Source: Chloroflexota bacterium (GTDB taxonomy: Bacteria > Chloroflexota > Anaerolineae > Anaerolineales > Villigracilaceae). Taken from it: 47,022 nt of DNA. Below, piece by piece: positions 26,826 to 36,065 of this stretch. The position numbers were made by a program, and so were the translations under genes. The notes beneath the pieces are model-generated. The model had not been told where the DNA came from. It was given only the letters and a program-made list of their open reading frames with translations, and made no database searches. The stretch is taken from the NCBI GenBank assembly GCA_023459215.1, contig JAEWVF010000028.1, positions 1-47,022 of the forward strand. Direction: 5' to 3'. Position 1 is the stretch's first letter; each line of letters opens with the position of its first letter.

Positions 26826-27341
26826 ATGGAAATCACCTCCCAGAGCAAACTTTTCGACGTGCTCGAAGCCTACCCGGAACTCGAGGCGCAAATCATCAAC
26901 ATTGCCCCGCCCTTCCAGAACCTGAAAAAACCGGTACTGCGCCGCACTGTAGGCAAAATCGCCACGCTGGAAAAAGTGGCCCAGGTCGGCGGAATGGATG
27001 CCGGGAAGCTGGTCAACACCCTGCGCCGGGCAGTGGGCCAGGCCGAAATAAGCGCGGAAGCGGCGGCCAGTTTCACGATTGAAATTCCGCGGGTGGAAAA
27101 TGACCCGCGGTGGATGGCCGGGGAGCCGCAGTTCACCGTCAACGGCAGCGAACTGCTCCAGCGCGGCGAAGTGCCGCTGGGCCGGGTCAATGAACTGCTG
27201 GGGAAACTCGAAACGGGAGGCTATCTCCTGCTGGTGACCAACTTCGAACCGTCACCCATCCTCGACGCCATGCAAAAACAAAATCGGACGGTCTTTCACA
27301 AGACCGCCGCTGGCGAGCAACACCTGACTTTTATTCGCTAA
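26826..27341 (+). CDS. DUF1858-DUF2249 protein
   Basis: 171 residues. The N-terminal ~65 fit DUF1858 (Leu-Glu-Ala-Tyr-Pro-Glu-Leu-Glu... Ile-Ala-Pro-Pro-Phe-Gln-Asn-Leu-Lys... Val-Gly-Lys-Ile-Ala-Thr-Leu). The C-terminal ~65 fit DUF2249, a TusA/SirA-like fold (Leu-Leu-Gln-Arg-Gly-Glu, Asn-Phe-Glu-Pro-Ser-Pro-Ile). Such proteins often accompany hemerythrin-like proteins and nitrogen-oxide metabolism. No catalytic cysteine is seen in the DUF2249 part. Co-transcribed with the preceding gene; ends at the 27372-27414 terminator. Confidence 0.82.
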   Translation: MEITSQSKLFDVLEAYPELEAQIINIAPPFQNLKKPVLRRTVGKIATLEKVAQVGGMDAGKLVNTLRRAVGQAEISAEAAASFTIEIPRVENDPRWMAGEPQFTVNGSELLQRGEVPLGRVNELLGKLETGGYLLLVTNFEPSPILDAMQKQNRTVFHKTAAGEQHLTFIR

Positions 27342-27371
27342 ACAACTGTTGGGATTTTGAGTAGAAAAACA

Positions 27372-27414
27372 CCGCTGGCCCGCCAACCCCCTTGGCCGGC
27401 CAGCGGAAGTTTTA
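27372..27414 (+). terminator. terminator of the DUF438 operon
   Basis: 9-bp stem CCGCTGGCC (27372-27380) with GGCCAGCGG (27398-27406), a long GC-rich loop, then AAGTTTTATT. Confidence 0.7.
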
Positions 27415-27476
27415 TTATACACCTTGTTAATAACTATCCAAACAAAGCACGCGCAGCTATCGAACAACGCCAGCAC

Positions 27477-28019
27477 TCAGGCAACACGGATATCTTCCTT
27501 CAAAATAGCATACTCACAAGAATCAGTCCACAGCGGAGAGCCATCCGGTTGTGTATGGAAGAAAACATTCTTCCTGAAATATCCTTCCCGCTTCATCCCG
27601 ATTTTTTCCAGCACTTTCCAGGAAGTAATATTTTCCGGGTTACAGTGCGCAATCACCCTGTGAATTCCGAGATGTTCAAATCCATACCTGATGAGCGCAT
27701 CGGCTGACTCGGTTGCATAGCCCTGACCCTGGAAAGCAGGATTGAAGATATAACCCAATTCCCAGGTTAGGAACTCTTTGGGTTCGATCTGCTTGAAAAA
27801 CAAATGCCCCACCAGTTTTTGGGTATCCTCGAGAATAACAGCCAAGAAGTCTGCTCCCTGCGATCTTTCCAAAGTTAACGCTCTTGCTTTCTCAAGCGAA
27901 ATTGGTTCGCCCGGCTCGAAGCGATAGATGACCGGGTTTGAGAGATATTCAAAAAGGGAGGCGTAATCCTGTTCTTGAAATTGGCGAATCAACAGTCTTG
28001 GAGTATAAATTTTCAACAC
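27477..28019 (-). CDS. GNAT-family N-acetyltransferase (RimJ/RimL-like)
   Basis: 180 residues. Begins Thr-Pro-Arg-Leu-Leu-Ile-Arg-Gln-Phe, typical of RimJ/RimL acetyltransferases, and has the acetyl-CoA loop Gln-Gly-Gln-Gly-Tyr-Ala-Thr-Glu-Ser and the closing Asn-x-x-Ser-x-x-Val-Leu-Glu-Lys-Ile-Gly-Met-x-x-Glu-Gly. The substrate could be a protein N-terminus or a small molecule. It overlaps the upstream membrane-protein gene by 7 nt, and the start is GTG (or the TTG after it) with GGAGC upstream. Confidence 0.88.
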   Translation of the reverse strand: MLKIYTPRLLIRQFQEQDYASLFEYLSNPVIYRFEPGEPISLEKARALTLERSQGADFLAVILEDTQKLVGHLFFKQIEPKEFLTWELGYIFNPAFQGQGYATESADALIRYGFEHLGIHRVIAHCNPENITSWKVLEKIGMKREGYFRKNVFFHTQPDGSPLWTDSCEYAILKEDIRVA

Positions 28020-28615
28020 TTTTCATGCTCCCATAACAAAATACCCTGCCAGACGCCAATGATCACGCCAAACAATAAGGCCAATCCTTCCATCTCCGGG
28101 AAGAGATAAACAAACCAAGATGCGATTCCTGCCAAGAGATAGAACCCACTCAAAGGTTGAGGAAAGAAACGGGATGACCAGTTGGCCGAGCCGAGCAGCA
28201 CGAATGTCCAGCCCAGAAAGTGGAAACCCAGCGCGTTCAGCCCGGCAACAAGCGTAGTCCAAACAACCAGGACCGTTTCAGCGTTCTCCAGGCCCAATTC
28301 GGGATGCGCAAGGTGATACTGCCGATTCGAAGCGCGGATAAAAGCAACAGCCGCCATCCCTGCTGCGGCAACAACCGCCGCCAGGAGCGCCATATCCGTG
28401 CGGCGAATGGCTCCCTTGCCAAAGCGTTCGCGCAACACATAGACTACGGCAACCAAACTGGCTGACAAAACCGGCCCATAAAGAAAGTCGGCCAGAGCAT
28501 AGGCAAACACCCCGATGCTATCGCGCACACTTCCAGTTAAATAGAGAAAGGGCGCAACAACAAACGATATTGCCGATAAAAACGAGGCGAGAGCGCCCCA
28601 CCGGTTGATGGTCAT
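28013..28615 (-). CDS. polytopic membrane protein of unknown function
   Basis: 200 residues with about six hydrophobic helices and small polar loops. No family recognised with confidence; it resembles small unannotated membrane proteins of the DUF4386/DUF998 kind. Preceded by AAGGAGTAAGGACG before its ATG and translationally coupled to the GNAT gene, so the pair forms a small operon. Confidence 0.7.
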   Translation of the reverse strand: MTINRWGALASFLSAISFVVAPFLYLTGSVRDSIGVFAYALADFLYGPVLSASLVAVVYVLRERFGKGAIRRTDMALLAAVVAAAGMAAVAFIRASNRQYHLAHPELGLENAETVLVVWTTLVAGLNALGFHFLGWTFVLLGSANWSSRFFPQPLSGFYLLAGIASWFVYLFPEMEGLALLFGVIIGVWQGILLWEHEKC

Positions 28616-28643
28616 CGTCCTTACTCCTTCGCGGAAACCCGAA

Positions 28644-30635
28644 CTAACAGTTATCCACCAATTGAGCTACGGCCTCGAGTTGGTCTTTCTCTCCGATAAA
28701 ACCAACCCGATCTCCGACTTCGAAAACCGTGATGGATTTTGGGTTGGCAATCAACTGCTCACCCCGGAGCAAGGCTACCATCGAGGCGCCAGTGCGCGCG
28801 CGGATGTTTGCATCTGCCAAAGATTTGCCAGCCAGGAAACTATTCTCACAAAGGGTTAGCCAAACGATCTCGATCCCCTGGAATGCTGCCAGGAGTTCGC
28901 GCAGGGAGCGATGTTCTTCATCTGTTGTGATGCTGAGATTATAACGATCCTGGCGAACTGCATCCGAGTAACGATGAACTTCCTGCAACGGATAGCCCAG
29001 CCGAAGCAAAGTGTGATGCACCATCTCCAGACCTCCCTCAAGTTCGGGATGAATGGCGTGATTCGCACCCAGTTTCGCCAACATCCTGACCCCATCTTCC
29101 GTTGCCGCCCGGGCGATGATGGGCAGGTCAGGATTCAGACTCCGGGCGGCGGCAACGATGAGTTCCGCCGAAGTTTCATTTGGAATGGTAACAACCAGCA
29201 CACTTGCCCGATCCAGATGGGCATGATCGATTACTTCAGAATTACCGGCATCCCCATAAAGGGTAGGAATCTTCCTTCGGTTCAACTGGGTGATGCGCTC
29301 TGCATCGGCCTCAATGACCAGCATGGGCACGGATAGTTTCTCCAACACATCCACCATGTGTTTCCCGACCCGGCCATAACCAATAATGACAACATGATCA
29401 ATCAGTTTTTCCTTTTTGATTTCCAGGATTTGGGTATTTGCATCCAGCTTTTTCCAAAACCCCGGAATTTTGCGCAACTGTCTCTCCAGCCAGGGCAGCA
29501 ACTTATACATGAACGGATTCAGAGTGATCGAGATCAAGGCCGCCGCAAGGATCAACGAGTATTGGTTTCCATCCAGTAAATTCAAAGACAGGGCGCCCTG
29601 ACCGAGAATAAATGAAAATTCACCCACCTGACTCAAGCCAACGGCTACAACAAGAAAGGTGCGCGCCGGTCTCGGGAACAAAAATCCGAGCAGCAGGACA
29701 ATGGCAGCTTTGCCGACAACAACCAGCAAGGTCAGGGAGACCACCTGGCTCATGTTTTCCCACAAAAAGATGGGATTGACCAGCATGCCGACTGAAACAA
29801 AGAACAGAACCGAAAATGTTTCGCGAAACGAGAATAAATCCGCGCCGACCTGGTGACTCAGGTGCGACTGGCTGATGATGGCGCCGGCAACAAAAGCGCC
29901 CAGCGCCAACGAAACGCCAAATAACTCGGAGGCGCTCATCGCCGTTCCGAGGGTAATCGCCAATATGGCCAGGATGAACAGTTCCCGTGAACGAGTGTGA
30001 GCAATCTTTTCAAGCAGCCAGGGCAACAGGCGCGTACCGGCAAAAAACATGATCGCCACAAATGCAACGGCTTTCAAGAAGGTAATAACCAAATCCTGCC
30101 AGTGAAAGGAACCCGAGCTTGTTGACAGGATTGGCATGAGTACCAGGATCGCGACAGAAAGGATATCTTCCATCACCAGCCAGCCGACCGCAGCCTGCCC
30201 ATGAGAAGTATTCAGCAACGAATTGTCCATCAGTCCGCGCAACAGCACAACCGTGCTGGCAACCGAAATAGCCAGCCCCAACATCAAGCCCGATAAAAGC
30301 GTCCAGCCCCAGAACTGGCTCATGATGATACCCAAAACAGTAGCAAAGGCGGTCTGAATCAAGGCTCCAGGAACAGCAATATCACGAACATTCCACAAAT
30401 CCTGGAACGAAAAATGCAGTCCCACCCCGAACATAAGAAAAATAACGCCCATCTCCGCCAATTGTTGAATGGTGTCAATATCGCCGACAAAACCTGGCGT
30501 GAAAGGGCCAATTGCAATGCCTGCCAACAAATAGCCGACAATTGTCGGCAATCCAATGCGGCGGGCGGCCACGCCCCCGAGAAAAGCAACGATTAACGCC
30601 AGGGTTATATTGATGAGCAAAGGCACTTCATGCAT
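28644..30635 (-). CDS. CPA2-family monovalent cation:H+ antiporter with RCK domain (KefB/YbaL-like)
   Basis: 663 residues. About 12 membrane helices (residues 5-385) of the Na+/H+ exchanger fold, then a TrkA-N NAD-binding domain (about 410-525, Val-Val-Ile-Gly-Tyr-Gly-Arg-Val-Gly-Lys) and a TrkA-C domain (about 575-660). The RCK part gates transport by nucleotide or redox state, and TrkA-C domains are also known c-di-AMP receptors, which is of interest beside a diadenylate-cyclase gene in the same window. Probable K+ or Na+ efflux. GGGAGG precedes the ATG. It is 26 nt downstream of the DinB-like gene. Confidence 0.9.
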   Translation of the reverse strand: MHEVPLLINITLALIVAFLGGVAARRIGLPTIVGYLLAGIAIGPFTPGFVGDIDTIQQLAEMGVIFLMFGVGLHFSFQDLWNVRDIAVPGALIQTAFATVLGIIMSQFWGWTLLSGLMLGLAISVASTVVLLRGLMDNSLLNTSHGQAAVGWLVMEDILSVAILVLMPILSTSSGSFHWQDLVITFLKAVAFVAIMFFAGTRLLPWLLEKIAHTRSRELFILAILAITLGTAMSASELFGVSLALGAFVAGAIISQSHLSHQVGADLFSFRETFSVLFFVSVGMLVNPIFLWENMSQVVSLTLLVVVGKAAIVLLLGFLFPRPARTFLVVAVGLSQVGEFSFILGQGALSLNLLDGNQYSLILAAALISITLNPFMYKLLPWLERQLRKIPGFWKKLDANTQILEIKKEKLIDHVVIIGYGRVGKHMVDVLEKLSVPMLVIEADAERITQLNRRKIPTLYGDAGNSEVIDHAHLDRASVLVVTIPNETSAELIVAAARSLNPDLPIIARAATEDGVRMLAKLGANHAIHPELEGGLEMVHHTLLRLGYPLQEVHRYSDAVRQDRYNLSITTDEEHRSLRELLAAFQGIEIVWLTLCENSFLAGKSLADANIRARTGASMVALLRGEQLIANPKSITVFEVGDRVGFIGEKDQLEAVAQLVDNC

Positions 30636-30660
30636 GATAAAAACCTCCCCGCCTCACTTT

Positions 30661-31134
30661 TTAGTTACGAACTATGCACAAAGCCTGGCGAATTTCACCC
30701 AGGTGATATGCAGTATGCGCGATAATGGCGATTGCGCCCCCGATTGACGCCTCGTCCTGCCAGACCGGCGCGGCCTTGAGCAAACTCTTAATGCCGTTGT
30801 AATTGACCCGCAGTTCATCTTGAATGGCCCGCCACTCCTGTGGCGTAACAGAATCCACGCTGCGCCAAATTTCGCCCCAATCCACCTTTGGATAATTTGG
30901 ATCCCGCACAGACTTCTCAATAACATCGAGATAAAAAGCAACATGCTTAACCTGGGCTGCCAACGTTGCACATTTACCGCCAACGGGGATCGACGCCTCC
31001 TCAGCCGTAATATTGGCAAGCGTTTCGAACAGGGAAGTATTTTTGTCGAGAAAGTAACCGTGAACATGATCGAAAGTCTCGTCAAGCAAAACGAAAAGGG
31101 CGTTCGTGAAATGTTCCGACTGGATTGAACTCAT
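30661..31134 (-). CDS. DinB-family (DinB/YfiT-like four-helix) protein
   Basis: 157 residues, all-helical. The metal-ligand pattern is partly visible: His64 in Val-Lys-His-Val-Ala-Phe and the late His-Thr-Ala-Tyr-His-Leu-Gly-Glu-Ile-Arg-Gln, as in thiol-dependent DinB-like transferases. A metal-dependent thiol-S-transferase or detoxification role is the family expectation; substrate unknown. The spacing to the antiporter gene suggests co-transcription. The ATG has GAAGGAAAT upstream. Confidence 0.75.
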   Translation of the reverse strand: MSSIQSEHFTNALFVLLDETFDHVHGYFLDKNTSLFETLANITAEEASIPVGGKCATLAAQVKHVAFYLDVIEKSVRDPNYPKVDWGEIWRSVDSVTPQEWRAIQDELRVNYNGIKSLLKAAPVWQDEASIGGAIAIIAHTAYHLGEIRQALCIVRN

Positions 31135-31257
31135 CTTGATTTCCTTCTTTCATTCGTGTGTGGCACGGAAAAGACTCTGCCTATGGTCAGCAGTACACCC
31201 ATCAAACAGATGACAACCTGTTGCGCACACTGTTGCGCGCACGTTGGTGGCGCATTT

Positions 31258-31809
31258 TTACCTTATTATTGCATACATATAAACGTCAGCAATACTTTTT
31301 CCTAGCGGGTATTTTCTTAACAGCCCTTCTTTCTCAAAACCAGCTTTCATGAGAACTTTTTCCGAAGAGATGTTTCGAATATCGACAATCGCCCGGATTC
31401 TTTCCAGGTTCAAATGCTCGAAACCAAACGCAACAACACTTTTTAAGGCCTCGACAGCAAAACCGTTGCCCCAATATTTCTCCCACACATAATAGGATAC
31501 TTCGCCGACTTTGCCGTTCGTAAATCCCCCTAGATCGATCCTGCCGATGCTTTCTGTTACCCTGGCTCTATGAACCATCAACCAGGTAAATACAATTTTC
31601 TTTTTCACCAACCTGTCATTGATGTTGCGCAGCCAATTCTGCGCATCCTTCTCGTCATTTTTCAATATTAGCACGCCGCCCAGGTACTTCTGAACAGATT
31701 CATTCACAAACTCTTTGCGGTAAGAGGGGATATCGGCCAGGGAAAAGGCGCGCAGGATTAATCTTTCGGTGTTGAGAACCGGAACATGGGAAAATTTTTC
31801 AGAGGACAT
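31258..31809 (-). CDS. GNAT-family N-acetyltransferase
   Basis: 183 residues from ATG 31809. Thr-Glu-Arg-Leu-Ile-Leu-Arg-Ala-Phe opens the fold. The acetyl-CoA loop is Tyr-Trp-Gly-Asn-Gly-Phe-Ala-Val-Glu-Ala and the end is Ser-Glu-Lys-Val-Leu-Met-Lys-Ala-Gly-Phe. An open frame extends to TTG 31848, but a TACACT -10 lies 9 nt before ATG 31809 and no SD is present, so a leaderless or very short-leader transcript from 31809 is preferred. The 124 nt between this gene and the DinB-like gene hold only short GTTGCGC repeats. Confidence 0.82.
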   Translation of the reverse strand: MSSEKFSHVPVLNTERLILRAFSLADIPSYRKEFVNESVQKYLGGVLILKNDEKDAQNWLRNINDRLVKKKIVFTWLMVHRARVTESIGRIDLGGFTNGKVGEVSYYVWEKYWGNGFAVEALKSVVAFGFEHLNLERIRAIVDIRNISSEKVLMKAGFEKEGLLRKYPLGKSIADVYMYAIIR

Positions 31810-31956
31810 AGCAGGAAGAGTGTAGCATGAAGCAAGTTCGGATGGCAAGATATTCCCCGCACATTAAGTAAAAAATACGGACAGAATGCCCGGAGCAAGG
31901 CGTTTAAACCTTAACCGCCCCATTATTTTCTGTGGCGGTTTTCAGTTCGATAGGTG

Positions 31957-31962
31957 TATACT
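31957..31962 (+). promoter_or_regulatory. -10 of the CHAT-domain gene
   Basis: TATACT preceded by TG; predicted start near 31969, leader ~34 nt with a weak AAGG before ATG 32003. A 7-bp stem (31913-31919 with 34-40 of the same line) with T run just upstream may be a small terminator. Confidence 0.4.
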
Positions 31963-32002
31963 AATTTCAAACACCTCGTCACATTTTCATGATAAGGCAT
32001 CT

Positions 32003-34420
32003 ATGACCCCCTATGCAGACCTGGAAATCAGCCTTCACAAGCGCTCAGATGACGTTTACACCGTCGAAGGGCGCTTTACCTCACCCGATAACTCCGCTGA
32101 AATCAGCCTGGGAGCCAAAGAACCAATCACCCTGCCCCTGGATTTGATCCAGTTGCAGGATTGCCTGCCCGACATGCAGGCCTATGGCAAGTTGCTTGGC
32201 CAGGCGCTTTTTGTCCCCGAAGTAAACAAACTCTTCTTATATGCCCAGGCGGCTGCCGGAGCGGAGCCGCTCCGCTTTCGATTAATGATTGGCCCAACGG
32301 CTCCCGAACTGCATGGCCTGCATTGGGAAACCCTGGTTCACCCCCTCGATGGCACTCTCCTGGCCGCCAACCAGAACATCCTGTTTTCCCGCTACCTGTC
32401 CGGGGAAAATTGGACAGCCGTGGAACTGACTCCCCGCAAGCAAGTTCGGGCGCTGGTGGCAATTTCCGGGCCTGAAAACCTGGCCGATTACAAACTTTCT
32501 ACCATTGATGTTGAACGCGAAACCGAACTGGCCCGCGCCAGCCTGCGCGGAATCGAAACGACTTTTCTCCCATCCGAGGGTCGGCGGTGCAGCCTGGTGA
32601 ACCTGGCCGAGCGATTGCGCGAGGATTACGATATTCTTTACCTGGTCGCGCACGGCAGCCTGGTGAATGGTATTCCCTATCTCTGGCTGGAAGATGAGGC
32701 CGGCCAGGTTCAGCGCGTGACAGGCAAGGAACTGGCCGAGCAGGTTCGCGGGGTAAGCATCCAGCCGCGGCTCGTGATTTTGGCCTCCTGCGAAAGCGCG
32801 GGCAAAGCGGCTGAAGACAGCAACGATAGCCAGGCCTTGTCGGCCTTGGGGCCGTTGCTGGCCGGGGCCGGGGTTCCGGCAGTGATTGCCATGCAAGGCA
32901 AAATTTCAATGGCAAGCGTCAGCCGCATGATGCCCGTATTCTTCGATGAGTTGCTCGAAGACGGCCTCGTCGACCGCGCCCTGGCAGCGGCGCGTTGCGT
33001 TTTGCTCGCAGACGAGGCGCACGACATCTGGATGCCCGTCCTTTTTTCACGTTTGCAAACCGGCGCACTCTGGCGCGAGAAAATCGAAAAACAATTGGAT
33101 GCAGTTCACGAAACCAGCCGCAGCAGCCTGAAACTGCAATGGTTTTGGTTCCCGCTGCTTTTTGCTGCCATTATCGGGGTGGGGCTGGGGCTTTATTTTG
33201 CCTTGCGCCCACGCCAACCGGCCGTAATGAGCGGGGATTTTCGAATTGCGGTTGCCTCTTTTGTTGTGGATGAAGAGATACAGGATGCCGCCAACCTCGG
33301 CTACGACCTGGCCGACAGCGTTCGCCTGCGCCTGGAACAGGATGTGGACGAAATCAACCCCGGGCTTGTAATCACCATCTGGGGGCCGGATCTGGCCGGG
33401 GCGGTGTCCGGTCAAACTGCCGAACTGCGCGCCGCCTCCGCCGAGGCGCTGGCGGAAAAAATCCACGCTGATTTGGTCATTTACGGTGTTGTCCAGCCTT
33501 CCGGGGAGCGCTGGCAGGTGACCCCTGAGTTTTATATTGCTGCTGAAAATTTCTACGAAGCGCGCGAAGTTGTTGGCCCGCATGACCTGGGAACCCCGCT
33601 CGACCTGCCGGGAACTATCTCAAATTCGGCCTGGCGTTTTGAATTTGGCAAACAAATGCTGGCGCGAGGCAAAGCCCTCTCCGCGCTGTCGGTTGGATTG
33701 GGATATATGGCCTTGCACGAATACGAACCGGCCCTCGAGCATTTCGAGAGCGGGCTTTCCGTTTCCAACCGGGATGATTTACAAGGTCAGAAAGTGTTGT
33801 ATATGCTGGCCGGGAACGCCGCCGCCAAGATCGGCGAGAAAAACGTTCAGTCGAAGAGCTTCGAAGAAGCGCAAGCTGCCTTTCTACACAGCCAGGAACT
33901 GCTGGAAAAAGCTGTCTCCATCGACCCTGAATATGCCCGGCCTTATATTACTTTATCTGGCCTGGCTTACATGCGGGCCTTGATGCCCGCGCTGCTATCG
34001 GGACAATATGATGATGTCGGCTTGCCAGAACTGCAAACCTGCTTCGACCTGCTGCAAAAGGCCGAAAACGCCGCGGACAAACCTCCGATGGCAGATGTGG
34101 ACGCCAAAGCTCATTATTCTCGCGGACAATGTCTTTTACTGCAAGCCCTGGCTGCATCCCCCGATTCGTACGCCCTGGCCCGCACCGAATATCTTGCGGT
34201 GATCGAGGCTTATGCAGATGGCCAAAACCCACGCTTGAAAGAAGTGACCGCCGAATCCCATGCCCGGCTGGGTGCGATTTACCTGGTCGAAGGCGAGAAA
34301 TTACAGGCCGTCGAAGAATATCAGATTGCGATTAACCTGCTTGCCGATTATCCCGAACGGAGCCAGGTTTACGAAGAACGCATCCAGTCGCTCCTGCTAA
34401 CTTTGACCCCAGCCCCCTAA
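32003..34420 (+). CDS. CHAT-domain protein with transmembrane helix, TolB-like domain and TPR region
   Basis: 805 residues from ATG 32003; the longer frame to 31886 lacks a ribosome site. The CHAT caspase-like protease domain (about 90-350) has His217 in Leu-Val-Ala-His-Gly-Ser and Cys263 in Ala-Ser-Cys-Glu-Ser-Ala-Gly, a complete Cys-His dyad. One helix (about 380-400) follows, so the protease is cytoplasmic and the rest is outside. Residues about 412-515 look like a TolB/FlgO N-terminal domain (Ile-Ala-Val-Ala-Ser-Phe... Ala-Asp-Leu-Val-Ile-Tyr-Gly). The last ~260 are TPR-like helices. CHAT proteases act in programmed death and defence or in surface signalling; which applies here is not clear. 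Confidence 0.82.
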   Translation: MTPYADLEISLHKRSDDVYTVEGRFTSPDNSAEISLGAKEPITLPLDLIQLQDCLPDMQAYGKLLGQALFVPEVNKLFLYAQAAAGAEPLRFRLMIGPTAPELHGLHWETLVHPLDGTLLAANQNILFSRYLSGENWTAVELTPRKQVRALVAISGPENLADYKLSTIDVERETELARASLRGIETTFLPSEGRRCSLVNLAERLREDYDILYLVAHGSLVNGIPYLWLEDEAGQVQRVTGKELAEQVRGVSIQPRLVILASCESAGKAAEDSNDSQALSALGPLLAGAGVPAVIAMQGKISMASVSRMMPVFFDELLEDGLVDRALAAARCVLLADEAHDIWMPVLFSRLQTGALWREKIEKQLDAVHETSRSSLKLQWFWFPLLFAAIIGVGLGLYFALRPRQPAVMSGDFRIAVASFVVDEEIQDAANLGYDLADSVRLRLEQDVDEINPGLVITIWGPDLAGAVSGQTAELRAASAEALAEKIHADLVIYGVVQPSGERWQVTPEFYIAAENFYEAREVVGPHDLGTPLDLPGTISNSAWRFEFGKQMLARGKALSALSVGLGYMALHEYEPALEHFESGLSVSNRDDLQGQKVLYMLAGNAAAKIGEKNVQSKSFEEAQAAFLHSQELLEKAVSIDPEYARPYITLSGLAYMRALMPALLSGQYDDVGLPELQTCFDLLQKAENAADKPPMADVDAKAHYSRGQCLLLQALAASPDSYALARTEYLAVIEAYADGQNPRLKEVTAESHARLGAIYLVEGEKLQAVEEYQIAINLLADYPERSQVYEERIQSLLLTLTPAP

Positions 34421-34443
34421 TAAAAATTCGCGGAGACGCACAA

Positions 34444-35943
34444 ATGAAATTAAAAAAAGTGTTGCAGCTGGGTATGCAAATTGGGTTATGCTGCTGGTTG
34501 TCCGCTTGCAGCCTGCCCGCAGCAACACCCGATCCTTCTTCTGGCTCAAATATAGAAATCCCACGGGTTAGCCCGACTCAAACCCGTCAAGCGAGTCAAT
34601 CGATCTTGCCAAGCGCAACCCCGCTGCCGGGCATCCTGCCTGCTGACGAGGTCACTTCAGACAGCCTGGACGAAACGCCCCCAGACGGAATCCTGGAGGA
34701 AATCGCCAACCTCGGCATAGGCGGCGGAGGCGACCAGTATTGCAATTCGATCTACCCGGCCCCTGAAATTGCTTCAGACCCCGAAGATACCGAGCTGATG
34801 AAACCGGCTGAGTTTGTGACTTGCGGCTGGCCGGCCGGAGAAACGCTATCCTACAAGGTGACTTTCCCCAATGGGCGTACCCTTGCAGGGCGGACTACCG
34901 CCACAAATAGCGACGGAGGCGCATTCTCCTATGCGCCAGGTCTGGATGACCCACAAGGACTTTATCTTTTTGAAATCTCTGCTCTCCAGCAGCGCTTTTC
35001 TTCCAATGTGTTTTTTGCAAAACCAGTTGCGCCCCGTTTTTACAAACCAGACCCCGATCATTTTCTTTTTATCAACTTTCAACCCAACGAAACCCTGAAA
35101 CTTTTTGTCTATGAGTTAGGCGACGATCAATATGTTTTTCGCGGCTGGCAGCCACTTCGTGTCGACGATTCCGGGCGGTTGCTGCTTAAGGTTTCGTCCG
35201 CAGATGGCCTTTTCTTTGCCAGAACTGCCGCCGGGCTTGATGTGCCACTAACGAGCGAGGATAAAAGTCAGATCATCTTTGAGATTAATCGCAAAGCGGC
35301 TTTTGCAAACCAGCCAATTGTGGATACATCCTATTTTGACACCCTGACCTGCCCAACCGGGCTTGAAAGCCAACTGGATTTTGCAGGGAAGAATACCCTT
35401 CAAGTGAGTCTGGCGAAACCGGGCTGGCTATACGCCAATCCACGCACAAATTCACGCCAGGTGGTTAAGCTGACGGCCGGGCAGGTTGTAGAGGTCACCA
35501 CGTTTTACCCAACAGTCTGCAACGGAGGCCAGGCCTGGCGAAAAATTTTTCTGAACGTCAAAACCGCGAACGGCTCCAGATTTTATAGCGGCTACCTGGT
35601 CGAAATCGACGAAGCAAAAACCCAATTGCTTGTGTCGAAACTGACCCAACCGGCAACGGCAACCCCGGTCGTTTGCCCCGGTTCCCTGAAAAGCCGGCTG
35701 ACGCCCGAGGCGCGGGCCAGGGTGGCGTTTACAGATGGAACCAACATGCGCATCCGGGCCGAGGCCGGGTTTACCCAAAAAACGATAGCGAGTGTCCCAG
35801 AAGGCACGCTCCTGACCGTCCAGGGTGGGCCAATGTGCGTCGATTCTGTAACCTGGTGGCGGATTCGGATAAAAGATGGCCAGGAAGGCTGGATGGCAGA
35901 GTACCAGAACGAAGTTTATCTACTGGAGCCTTATTCCTGGTAA
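34444..35943 (+). CDS. lipoprotein with C-terminal bacterial SH3 domain
   Basis: 499 residues. Signal with lipobox Leu-Ser-Ala-Cys, then a Ser/Thr/Pro-rich linker. Three cysteine pairs in the middle region suggest an exported, disulfide-bonded protein. The last ~75 residues fit an SH3_3 domain (Asn-Met-Arg-Ile-Arg-Ala-Glu-Ala-Gly... Leu-Thr-Val-Gln-Gly-Gly-Pro-x-Cys... Trp-Trp-Arg-Ile-Arg), probably a cell-wall or ligand-binding module. It starts 23 nt after the CHAT gene, so the two likely work together across the membrane. Central region unrecognised. Confidence 0.82.
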   Translation: MKLKKVLQLGMQIGLCCWLSACSLPAATPDPSSGSNIEIPRVSPTQTRQASQSILPSATPLPGILPADEVTSDSLDETPPDGILEEIANLGIGGGGDQYCNSIYPAPEIASDPEDTELMKPAEFVTCGWPAGETLSYKVTFPNGRTLAGRTTATNSDGGAFSYAPGLDDPQGLYLFEISALQQRFSSNVFFAKPVAPRFYKPDPDHFLFINFQPNETLKLFVYELGDDQYVFRGWQPLRVDDSGRLLLKVSSADGLFFARTAAGLDVPLTSEDKSQIIFEINRKAAFANQPIVDTSYFDTLTCPTGLESQLDFAGKNTLQVSLAKPGWLYANPRTNSRQVVKLTAGQVVEVTTFYPTVCNGGQAWRKIFLNVKTANGSRFYSGYLVEIDEAKTQLLVSKLTQPATATPVVCPGSLKSRLTPEARARVAFTDGTNMRIRAEAGFTQKTIASVPEGTLLTVQGGPMCVDSVTWWRIRIKDGQEGWMAEYQNEVYLLEPYSW

Positions 35944-36025
35944 TTTTAGGAAAACGATCTTCCTCGAAATCCAAAAAATTTAAAGCGGGGAATCTGCCCA
36001 ACAGGGCTTCAAAACCTTCACTAAG

Positions 36026-36065
36026 AAAAAGGCCTCACATCTTTTCCCAGATGCGAGGCCTTTTT
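36026..36065. terminator. terminator after the CHAT/SH3 operon
   Basis: 17-bp stem (36026-36042 with 36049-36065, one mismatch) with A and T tracts at its ends. The rest of 35944-36259 holds nothing recognisable. Confidence 0.85.
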
